Shown here piece after piece: positions 55,345 through 64,000 of a stretch of DNA of 64,000 bases. This DNA comes from Diphasiastrum complanatum. Its lineage: Eukaryota; Streptophyta; Lycopodiopsida; Lycopodiales; Lycopodiaceae. Numbering within the stretch: the stretch's first letter is position 1; every line of letters starts with the position of its first letter. Under the pieces are notes generated by a model, which was not told where the DNA came from, searched no databases, and saw only the letters and a program-made list of their open reading frames with translations. Location: assembly GCA_029204225.1 (NCBI GenBank), contig CM055093.1, forward strand, positions 23,541,912 through 23,605,911, read 5' to 3'. Both the position numbers and the translations under genes were made by a program.

Positions 55345-56210
55345 TAGGCGCTTGTATGTAAGCTAGTTTGGGTAAAAGACCTATTAACAACTGTAGAATA
55401 TCAACCAATTTGCTCAAATAATCTTGATATTGTTTCTCAAATATGAATAAATTTCTAAAGAGTATTAAGAGTAATGATAATGGAATGCAAGGTCTTAACA
55501 ATCATTTAATAGATACAAAATAAAAAAAATTCTCTCACCTTCTATGAATATGACTAGTTTTCATTTTACATTTCTTTAGTGAGTTAAAATCATAAATTGA
55601 AATGAAAACAAGATCAAAGAAGACAATCTAGAAAAGGCAATGTTACAAGATGCTAAATAAGCAAGATGAGACAAAATAAAAAATACATTATTCTCATGAG
55701 TAGTTATAGATGGAAGAAAAAAAAAATCTTAATTGGATTATAAGCTTTTGGTTTTGCTAATGGAGGGAATGGGAGCATCTAACACATTATGAGAAAAAAA
55801 TAAAAAATAAAAAGATTTCTTTATATGAGTAGATGGACAAAGAATATCTTATTTAGATTTTAAGCTTTTTGGCTTATGCCAATGGAGAGAAATGAGAGCA
55901 TCTAACACAATACGAAAAAATATATAAAAGATTTTATTTTTCATGAGTAGTTATAGATGGATAAAATGAATCTTATTTGGATTACAAGCTTCTTGGTTTA
56001 TGCAAATGGAGGAGATGCAAGCATCTATCACATTACGAGAAAAAACAAAAATCAAGTACAAAACAAGTAAAATACACAAGTTGTTCGACTGATTTATTTT
56101 TCTATTTTTCACAATTGCATTTTGAAGCCTTTCCAACTTCTAAACTAATAATCTCATGTCAACCCTCAAAAAAAATAAAATTCTCATAAGAAATTTTTAC
56201 TTGAAAGATG
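55345..56210 (+). repeat. Repeat block copy 1 with ~110-140 bp subunits
   Basis: The first part (CCAATTTGCTCAAATARTCTTGATATTG near 55406) and a tandem array with CATGAGTAGTTATAGATGGA (55697, a shorter variant near 55830, and 55938), each followed by TTATTTGGATTATAAGCTTTTTGG and AATGGAGG..ATG.GAGCATCTAACACATTA. Copy 2 starts about 1.07-1.09 kb downstream. The end (HFEAFPTSK in one frame) matches in reverse 60780-60870. Confidence 0.85.
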
Positions 56211-56389
56211 TTTGAAGTGATCCCCTACTTGAGAAAAGAAAATTCAAAATCCAAATTTCTTGGTATTCTAAAAATCAAATTTTAGATTCTCGTCCAAGAG
56301 ATTGGATATTACACTTGTATTTATGAGAAAAACTACAAGCAAACTAGATTAATGAATGATAACTTCAAATTGAAAAAAAAAAAAAAAAA

Positions 56390-57500
56390 AAAAAACTTCG
56401 AAAGGCTTTTGAGAATTTTACTCTTACAAAAGAAAGGATACATAAACATGCATTTCAAAAGATGATTTGCTCCAGCCAATTTGCTCAAATAGTCTTGATA
56501 TTGTTCTTCAAATATGGATAAATTCTTAAAGAATATTGAGAGTGATGATATGTGAATGCAAGGTCGTAACAAATAGTTTAGAAAAATGAAATATAATAGT
56601 TACAAAATGAAGAAGTTTCTCTCACCTTCTATGGATGTTGACTAGTTTTCATTTTATCTTGCTTAAGTGAGTTGAAATTGCAAATTGATAATAATGAAAA
56701 CAAGATGAAAAGAAGATAATCTAGGAATGGCAATGTTACAACATGCTAAATAAACAAGATGAGAGAAAACAAAAAATAAATTATTCTCATGAGTAGTTAT
56801 AAATAAAAAATAATAATAAACTTAACTAGATAATAAGTTTTTTTATTTTGCCAATGGAGGGGATGGGACCATCTCACACATTATGAGAAAAACATAAAAG
56901 ATTTATTTATATGAGTAGATGGACAAAGAAAATCTTATTTGGATTTTAAGCGTTCTGGCTTATGCCAATGGAGAGTAATGAGAGCATTTGACACAATGCA
57001 AAAAAAACATATAAGAGATATTATTGTCATGAGTAGTTATAGATGGACAAAAAACAGTTTATTTGGATTATAAGCTTTTGGCTTTTGCAAATGGAAAAGA
57101 TGTGAGCATCTATCACATTACTAGGAAAAACAAAAAACATATTATCATTATCAGAAAAAATAAAAAATATACTATCTTCCTGAATAGTTATAGATGGAAG
57201 AAAAAAAATATTTGCATTTATAAGCTTTTTGGTTTAAGACAATGGAAGCATGTATACATTACAAGGAGAAAAAAACCTAGATACTATTTTCATGAGTAAT
57301 TATAGACAAACAAAACGTATTTGGATTATATGCTTTCTAGCTTATGGAGGGATGAGAGCATCTAACACATTAAGAAAAAAACAAAAAAACATATTATTTT
57401 TATGAGTGGTTATAGATTTACAAAAGAAATCTTATTTCAATTATATGCTTTTTGGTTTCTAGCAATGGTGGGGATGGGAGTGTCTAAACACATTACTCTA
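56390..57500 (+). repeat. Repeat block copy 2 with about six subunits
   Basis: Same order as copy 1: CCAATTTGCTCAAATAGTCTTGATATTG near 56475, then subunits anchored by GAGTAGTTATAGATGG near 56789, 56909, 57029, 57181, 57291 and 57401, spaced 110-150 bp. Poly-A near 56374-56395 precedes it. It ends ~460 bp before the EXORDIUM-CUB coding start. Confidence 0.85.
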
Positions 57501-57959
57501 TCTTTAAAAGTTGAGGACCCTTTTAGGATTCTTTATGTAGTAGTTACACACTATTGAAACAACCATTCACTTGCAAATATTAAAGAGAGAGATGATGGTG
57601 TGCCTCATGGGAATTCATATCTCTTTTACTCACTCTCTCATACACTTTTCTTTCTCTCTTAGCTCCAAAATGGAGATCATCAACAATTACATGATCTCTT
57701 TTCAAGGTTTCTAGGATAGAACTATTCTTGATTCCAAACTATTGCACATGAATCTCTTTATATTAAAAAAAAATGTAATCTCAATGTTGAACTAGCTCCA
57801 ATTAGAATGTGGACATGTTAGATCTATTTGAGGACTTGAAGGACACACAAGTACAATTTTAAGCTATAGAACAAATAGAACCAAGTTTGTAATCCTTTCA
57901 TTGTTTTCTTTTCAAAAAGGTGTCTTTAATATCCATCCCTTTTTTCGAGTTCTTTTGAA
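57501..57959 (+). promoter_or_regulatory. Upstream region of the EXORDIUM-CUB gene
   Basis: CT-rich tracts (about 57625-57665) and TTTATATTAAAAAAA near 57758 are the only promoter-like signals. TATA and start site cannot be fixed. The repeat array stops at about 57500, leaving this stretch unique in the window. Confidence 0.35.
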
Positions 57960-59694
57960 ATGGAAAAGTGCACGATAGCAAATAGTAAATATATGGCAGT
58001 CTCTTTGGTGCATTTTGTAGTAGGTACAATCAGTTTGATTGTTGTTATACAAATAGACATGTTGACTTTTTTGAGTATGTGTTCCATCATCAATCAAAAT
58101 GATTTAAGTGTTGACATGCCTGTTGTTACAATGTCGTTGGACAACAATTCTTCAGCACAATTTGCAAGAGATGATTTGCAGAAACCAAGACAAAAAAGGT
58201 TTAGTAATTTCAAAATATCCTCACAGGTTCTCATCAATATTCCCAAGTTAGTAGCCACAAAAAAACCTAAAAGGGATCATTTGATCAGATTTTCAACCAC
58301 TGGTGGAAAAGTGATGTACGAACCAATTCAAGTTTATCCCATTTGGTATGGAAATTGGCCTGAAAGCCATAAGATTGTTGTGCGCACCGCAATTCTTTCT
58401 TTGACTCCACAGTCTTCGATCGAGGGTTTTCCAAACCTAGCCAATTGGTGGAACATAGCCACAAAGTACTATTACTCTAAGCATGCTTCTAGAAATCAGG
58501 TCAATGTTAGCAATGTTATAATACTTTCTGAAGAGGCTAACGATCCCTATTCCCTTGGAAAGTCCCTTGGCCCATCAGATCTTGACATATTCAATATTTT
58601 GAGTAGAAATTTGAAGCTTGAGAATAATGAATCAAGGGAACTAGTGAGTGTTGGTGTCTTGCCCATCAATACAAATGGTATATACCTCATTATGCCTGGT
58701 GGGGATGTAAACTACACTGACTTTGGTGCTTGTGGCTTCCATTATTTCATGTGTCTTAGTGATTGGAATGTGTCCAAGGCAAAATTTTGTAAAGACAAAA
58801 GCACACTCCTTATCTATGCATTTGTTCCATTACCCTCTCGAATAAACACTCTCATCCAAGAACAAAATTGTCTTAGTACTGACTTAGTGTATGTTCCACG
58901 TCTTCCACATCATTCTATCTCTCCAGACGGGGGCCTCGATTCGATGTTGAGTGTAATTATGCATGAATTGGCAGAGGCTGCTACTGATCCCTATTCTAAT
59001 GCTTGGAGACCTGAGATAGGAGATTATTGTAACTTCTATTTTGGTGCAGGCAATTGGCCATTTGATGAAAAGAACACGAGTGTTGTGTACAACATGTTTG
59101 GCCTCAATGGCACACAATATCTTGTCCAACAATTGATGAGTCTCTCAACCTCTGGTTGTCAGCTCCAAAAGTATGGTATGTAACTTTCACCCCTCTCGCC
59201 CATGAATAATATTCTTAGGCTCACTTTATTGTGGTCACTTAATCAACTCAATTTTTTTTTTCAGTTTGAGGATGATAAGTCTCACAAGTTATCAAATTTT
59301 TCTATTCTTACATGCAGAACCTTGTAGTGCCACTCCAAGCTTACAAGTTCAAGAGCGTGGATTTATTCAGGAGGGAGTGTTTGTGAATGATTTTGGAGTG
59401 CAGCGTTATGGTCCTGGTGAAAATTGTGTGTACACTATTAATGTGACAAATGCCATTTCTTTGACGCTCAACTTCACCACCATCAATTTGGGATACGATA
59501 AACTTGACTTTGTAGAAGTCTACAAGGGTGAACATAGAATAAAGAAGATTGCAGGAATGCAAACAAATTATGTGGTTGTGCAAGTGCAAGGAAGTTACGC
59601 TCTCATCAAATTTACTTCCTATGACAAAAAAGAACCATATTCTATATCAACTGGATTCCAGATGGATTACCAAGCCAATATGGGTGGCTTCTAG
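57960..59694 (+). CDS. EXO-like: EXORDIUM/PHI-1 domain protein with C-terminal CUB domain (two exons)
   Basis: Proposed exons 57960-59175 and 59318-59694 join in frame (TAT-G|AA-CCT) to about 530 aa. Residues 12-45 are hydrophobic (MAVSLVHFVVGTISLIVV), a signal peptide or anchor. Residues ~115-403 are the PHI-1/EXORDIUM domain: GGKVMYEPIQVYPIWYGNW, WWNIATKYY, YSLGKSLG, NGIYLIMPGGDV, CGFHYF, SPDGGLDSMLSVIMHELAEAATDP, DYCNFYFGAG, and a C-terminal YLVQQ..C block. In angiosperms this family is apoplastic and linked to brassinosteroid- and phosphate-responsive growth. Exon 2 is a CUB domain: two Cys as in the first CUB disulfide (C..ENCVYTI), YDKLDFVEVYKG, and FTSYDKKEPYS..TGFQMDYQ; the second disulfide is missing. 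HELAE is the family's motif, not a complete HExxH zinc site. Confidence 0.85.
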
Positions 59695-60470
59695 CATTAG
59701 CAGTACTAGTTTGAACTTGTTTTGATTGCGTTTCAAGGTATGGAAATAAGCAAATCACATTTTGTCAAGTCGTTTGGTTTATTTGGCTAGACTAATAGTC
59801 GTTTGGCACAAGGATGTAGATGCTCTTTGATGAATATAAAACAGCTAAATTAGTAGGTTGTGGATCAATGTATTGATATAATGACTTCCTTGGTTAGATA
59901 AAATTTCACAAGCAAAGCCAAATAAGTGATGATATGCATGTGGGTGTACTCTTACTCGTGTTATCTTTCAATCCCTAGACTTCTTGGAACAAATTCTTCT
60001 ATGATAATTCTTGATCAATGCACCTCATGTCTTATGTGCATGCACTACCTATTTGATCAACGACTACATGCTTTTATTTAGCTTTGGTGAGAATCTTGAA
60101 TATATATTCTTGTATAATCAACATCCAAGTCAATTCCTTCTACTTTAGATATATTGTTGAATACATAGATTTTGTACAATGGTGATCAATATAGTACTTG
60201 GACCATCAACAAGAAATTATTCTCATTAAGTTAAACACTTTTGAAGGTATTAGGGGCATTACCTAGTTTGAAGGACATAACTTTACATTCTCATTGGCAA
60301 TTATAATTTTATGTTGATTTTGAGGTGTAATTAGCACATGATTATATCCATTGAACACGCAAAAAAATTTGTAAGCTTCTCCTTTGACTACGTGTTGAAG
60401 TGTACTCTTTGTGAAGGGTAGCAAAAAGCGATAAATTTACATTGTTGCATTTAAATATTCAATATCTACA
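59695..60470. other. Intergenic, no gene recognised
   Basis: Sequence 3' of the EXORDIUM-CUB gene. AATATAAAAC near 59834 is the nearest AT-rich signal that could direct polyadenylation. Some phrases (e.g. near 60340-60480) read like degraded Copia RT/linker on the minus strand, but not well enough to annotate. Confidence 0.4.
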
Positions 60471-60477
60471 TGAATTC

Positions 60478-60780
60478 TCAAGTTATGGTCTTCCATTGTG
60501 ATGTGACAACTTGTGCCTTTTGCTTATTTAGAATCTTGTGACATTGCTCGTTTTTCTTCTTGAAGCACTCGGAAGCAAAATGTCTTTTTTTGCCACAAAA
60601 GAAACATTTGAGTTCTAATTTGTCCTTCTTGCTCTTGCCTTTGGAACTTGATCCTCCATCCTTGTCCTCGGCCTCCTTGCCTTGGTTCTTCTTGGATGGA
60701 TTAGTCTTCCTCTTGCCTTTGAATGAGAAGTTGGTCTTGGAGCAAATCATCTTTTGAAATGCATGTTTATGTACACTTTC
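60478..60780 (-). pseudogene. Copia gag fragment with zinc knuckle
   Basis: A minus-strand frame with a Lys-rich tract (KNQGKEAEDKDGGSSSKGKSKK) and CFFCGKKRHFASEC, a CX2CX4HX4C knuckle. The Lys-rich tract is like that of element L (PSEKNQSKGAEEKDG). It joins on the right to the inverted repeat block. No protease follows. Confidence 0.7.
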
Positions 60781-61600
60781 TTTTGTAAGACTTCTTATGA
60801 GAATTTCACTTTTTGAGGGTTGACATGAGATCATTATTTTGAAGGTTGGAAAGGCTTCGAAATGCAATTGTGAAAAATGGAAAAATAAATCAGTCGAGCA
60901 ACTTGCTTATTTGAGTTGTTTTGTACTTGGTTCTTTGTTTTTTTTTGTAATATAATAGATGCTTGCATCTCCTCCATTTGCATAAACCAAGAAGCTTGTA
61001 ATCCAAATAAGTTATATTTTGTCCATCTATAACTACTCATGAAAAATAAAATCTTTTATATATTCCTTCATATTATATTGTGTTAGATGCTTTCATTTCC
61101 CTCCATTTGCATAAGCCAAAAAGCTTAAAATCCAGATAAGATTTTCTTTGTCCATCTACTCATATAAGGAAATCTTTTTTTATTTTTTCTCATAATGTGC
61201 TAGATGCTTCCATCTCCTCCATTGCCAAAACCAAAAAGCTTATAATCCAGTTAAGATTTTTTTTTTCTTCCATCTATAACTACTCATGAGAATAATGTAT
61301 TTTGTCTCATCTAGCACATTGTCTTTTCTAGATTATCTTCTTTGCATCTTGTTTTCACTTCAATTTTCAATTTTAACTCACTAAAGAAATATAAAATGAA
61401 AACTAGTCAATATCCATTGAAGGTGAGTCTTTATTTTGTAGCTATTCTTTGGGAATTCATCCATATTTCAGAAACAATATCAAGACTATTTGAGCAAATT
61501 ATCTCTTTGAAATGCATATTTGTGTATATTTTATTTTGCAAAAGTAAAATTCTACAAAGCCTTTCGAAGTTTTTTAATTTTTCAATCTCAAGTTATCATC
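60781..61600 (-). repeat. Inverted copy of the 55.3-57.5 kb repeat block
   Basis: Reverse complement of the array subunits: CCATCTATAACTACTCATGA near 61022 and 61268, CCATCTACTCATATAAGG near 61152, each with CATTTGCATAAGCCAAAAAGCTTR. The HFEAFPTFK/ISCQPSK segment is at 60860-60820, and CAATATCAAGACTATTTGAGCAAAT near 61472. The block is shorter (about three subunits) than the direct copies. Confidence 0.85.
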
Positions 61601-61908
61601 TTATAAGAGTGATTTAGAATGGCATTTATGTGCAATTATATCATCTTTTCTCAACTTGATTGGATCTTTATAAGCCTTGTGAAGTTTAGATCAAGGAGGA
61701 GTCAATTTGGGTCATTTTTCTACATCAAGCATTCTAGTTTCAATTTGTATCTTTTACAATAGAATTGCTGGAGCTCAAGATCAAATAGCATCTTGTTGAG
61801 AATTCATTTGTTGATCATTATCAGGTCCCTAGATAGTGGGATAGCTAGTACTTTCATCCTTTATATTGTGTATCCATTCTTAGAGATCCATCTCTTGTTT
61901 AGAGGAAG

Positions 61909-62436
61909 ATGGCATTCATGAATGCTTATCTTTTGGATCCTAGTGATAGGTTGAACAAATCAAACTATTCTATTTGAAAACTAAGAATGGAATCAATCCT
62001 TGTAATGCAAGACCTTATGGATATAGTGAGTGGGAATGAGGATGAGCCTATCCACCCTCAAGAATCCACTAAATACAAGAAGAGGTGCAAACTAGCCCTT
62101 CATTGTAATGTAGCCAATGAACTCCTAAAGGAAGTAGGAGAATGTATCTCAGCCCAAGAGGCTTGGGAGTCCCTTCAAAAGGTTTATGAGTCAAAGAACA
62201 CTACAATATTTCTTGGGCCAATGTACATTCTCCTAAAGGAAGTAGGAGAATGTACCTCGGCCCAAGAGGCTTGGGAGTCCCTTCAAGGTGTTAAACAAAG
62301 AACTTTTCTTTATAGGAGAATCTATAAAGGAAGATGAGCTTGTACAACTAATCTTGAATGTCCTTTGTGTAGATTTGTCTACTTGGTGCAAGGATATGCC
62401 ACAATGAGCAATTTGCCATCACTTGAAGACCTCCAA
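61909..62436 (+). pseudogene. Element-B-like Copia gag fragment with in-frame duplication
   Basis: ATG at 61909 (MAFMNAYLLDPSDRLNKSNYSI) followed by TGA at 61975-61977 where Trp is expected, then KLRMESILVMQDLMDI and the helical gag region to about 62436 (ATMSNLPSLEDLQ). Leader sequence upstream (CAGGTCCCTAGATAGTGGGATA, near 61825) also matches element B (near 18660). A 57-bp piece is present twice (62122-62178 and 62230-62286, two differences), 108 bp apart, so the frame is kept. It ends abruptly at the LTR of the next element. Confidence 0.87.
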
Positions 62437-62978
62437 ATTGTCTTGTGCTCAACAATATTATTGATCTGTATATTTTGCTATACTTAATCTGATGATAGAT
62501 CTGTTTTGTTCTGCATTCAAATTTGTGTCAATATTGCTATGCTTTTCTACATTCTGTCTGACTCTCTTATTGCTCAATCTGGTAATCTATTCTTAGTGAG
62601 TTATTATTAGTCTAGTTGCTCGCAACTAATATTTAGTGTTGCCTTTCGCGACTAATTTGCGATTGATTATGAGTCGAGCTCAGTCTCCCTCTTCGCAAAT
62701 CATTCGCAACTAATAATTTGTCTAGCTGTTTGCAACAAATTATCCTTCTGATGTTGGCTACTAATCAAATTGACCATGATTTTTATCACTAACATTTTGT
62801 TTGTTCTGATAGGCGTAGTCATGCTTAGGGAAAGAGTAATGTAGCTCATTCTGTTGCGCATGAACACTTTCTGCTCAAGTTCGTTTCTCGTTCGAGTTTC
62901 AAGTTCACTTCTTTTCGTGTTTGTTTCTTTTTGAGCTATTTTAGTTTCTCACACTCACACACCCTCCTTCACCCAACA
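62437..62978 (+). repeat. 5' LTR of second Copia family A copy, 5'-truncated
   Basis: Matches the reverse complement of 24063-24560 throughout, starting from TTGTGCTC near 62437 and ending TTCACCCAACA. The upstream LTR part is missing and replaced by the gag fragment of another family, so the promoter is probably lost. Confidence 0.82.
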
Positions 62979-62990
62979 TGGTATCAAAGT
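62979..62990 (+). promoter_or_regulatory. Primer-binding site, initiator-Met type, mutated
   Basis: TGGTATCAAAGT directly after the LTR end. Compared with the standard TGGTATCAGAGC it has two changes in the first 12 bases. Confidence 0.8.
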
Positions 62991-63132
62991 TATTTTCATA
63001 GCTTGATAAGCTTCCATGGTACAAGACTCTACCAACCGATAGAGTAATTGTCTTCTTGTTCTGTAATTTAGTACTAGATTTTCATACCTAGGTCACTAAT
63101 AGTTTTTCCTATCACCTAGACTAATCTTCCAC

Positions 63133-64000
63133 ATGGATTTTCAAGGGAAAGCCAGTCCTATCATGGACAAGCTTGATGGAGCCAATTACCATCTGTGGAA
63201 ATTTAAGATGAAAACTATACTAATGGATAAAGAATTGTATGACGTTGTTACAAGTGCAGAAGAGAAACCGGAAGCAGACGATGTAGCAATCACCAGATAG
63301 AAGCTGAAGGATCGCTGATCATCCTCAACATTACGGATACCCAAATCGGCCATGAATCCGAGGCCCAGACATCGAAAGAAGTCTGGGACATCTTGAGCAC
63401 ACTATATGAAGTGCGAGATATAGCTTCCAAGCTACATCTCAGAGAGAAATTTTACTCCCTCAAGATGACGAATGGTGATTCTCTGCAGAATCACATCAAT
63501 CAATTCAAGAACCTGCTAAGACAAATGGTCGCTGTCGGATCTGTCATAGACGATCAAGACGCAGTGATGCAACTGCTTACAAGCTTGCCAAGCTCATACG
63601 ACAACTGGGTGATGATCATCATGACACATCCAGAAATGACTCTTTCAAGAGTCATTATTATGTTGTTGTAGGAAGACACGCAGGGGAACAAAGCCTCAAG
63701 TTCCTCAGCTGATTCTCACGCTTTATACATCAACAAGAGCACGACTAAGCATCAGAAGAAAAAAGGCCCGAAGCAATTAAAGCCAGACCAGAAACTAGCA
63801 CAGCACAAAGAACAATCGAATCCGTAGACAAAGAAGAAGCTGTTTTGCAGATACTGCAAGCGAAACAACCACGAAATTCAAGACTGCCGGATACTGCAAG
63901 CAAAGATCAACAACAAGGTGCAGTCGAATCAAGTAAAAAATGCAGTTACAAAAGCTCCACAACCTATTCAAGAAGCAGATCATGATGCCTTCATGACCAG
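63133..64000 (+). pseudogene. Copia family A gag and zinc knuckle (runs off right edge)
   Basis: ATG at 63133 reads MDFQGKASPIMDKLDGANYH, then LWKFKMKTILMDKELYDVV, the Copia gag start. A TAG (63298-63300, Trp expected) and a small deletion shift the frame near 63315. The frame 63393-63671 holds LHLREKFYSLKM, INQFKNLLRQM and LTSLPSSYDNWVMI. After further stops come the Lys-rich tract, CRYCKRNNHEIQDC (about 63846-63890) and the approach to protease. The same sequence, split by element B, is on the minus strand at 16-24 kb. Confidence 0.88.

Noticed and set aside
58960-58980. HELAE motif as a zinc metalloprotease active site
   Set aside because: A complete HExxH is absent (Glu in place of the second His), and HELAE is a conserved feature of the PHI-1/EXORDIUM family without shown protease activity.

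Overview
This is nuclear DNA of a land plant, very probably one with a large, repeat-rich genome. The retrotransposon primer-binding sites match plant initiator-Met tRNA (TGGTATCAGAGC) and tRNA-Asp (close to TGGCGCCGTTGCCGGGG). The genes have spliceosomal introns with GT..AG ends, and one gene carries the plant-specific PHI-1/EXORDIUM domain. A CUB domain fused to EXORDIUM and an unusual Mutator-like transposase hint at a non-flowering plant such as a fern, lycophyte or gymnosperm, but that is only inference.

Only two host genes look intact. (1) A six-exon gene at 5756-12879 (+) encodes a ~630 aa nucleolar-type protein with two RRM domains (RBM34/Nop12 family). (2) A two-exon gene at 57960-59694 (+) encodes a ~530 aa secreted or membrane-anchored protein with an EXORDIUM domain followed by a CUB domain. 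Exon 2 encodes the CUB domain alone, joined through a phase-1 intron. A third host-derived locus, at 43991-44607 (+), is a broken histone H3-like gene with a divergent N-tail and a long basic C-terminal extension.

Almost everything else is mobile DNA, mostly decayed. 1-5210: Ty3/gypsy element on the minus strand (protease, gag, repeat-rich leader, tRNA-Asp PBS, LTR), running off the left edge. 14.4-24.7 kb: a truncated plus-strand Copia abuts a minus-strand Copia that is split by a complete, young Copia at 17256-23414 (682-bp LTRs with 3 differences, 5-bp target duplication CATAG). 27.4-34.9 kb: fragments of two gypsy integrases, two minus-strand Copias, an LTR element with a SET-domain-like tract beside it, and an LTR followed by a tandemly amplified PBS. 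34.9-37.3 kb: CACACGTGTG-type LTR pieces. 37.4-41.2 kb: a nearly full-length minus-strand Copia. 42.6-47.4 kb: LTRs in opposite orientation around the H3-like locus, then a very degenerate Copia. 48.0-51.5 kb: a Copia 3' end and LTR, then an inverted relative of the 37-41 kb element. 51.6-54.8 kb: a decayed Mutator-like transposase with a SWIM finger. 55.3-57.5 kb and 60.8-61.6 kb: inverted satellite-like arrays on either side of the EXORDIUM-CUB gene. 61.9-64 kb: a gag fragment joined to a second plus-strand copy of the Copia family found split at 16-24 kb.

No rRNA, tRNA, CRISPR array or bacterial-type operon was seen. The stops and frameshifts reported for the elements are read directly. 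Exon boundaries are inferred from splice consensus and frame continuity.
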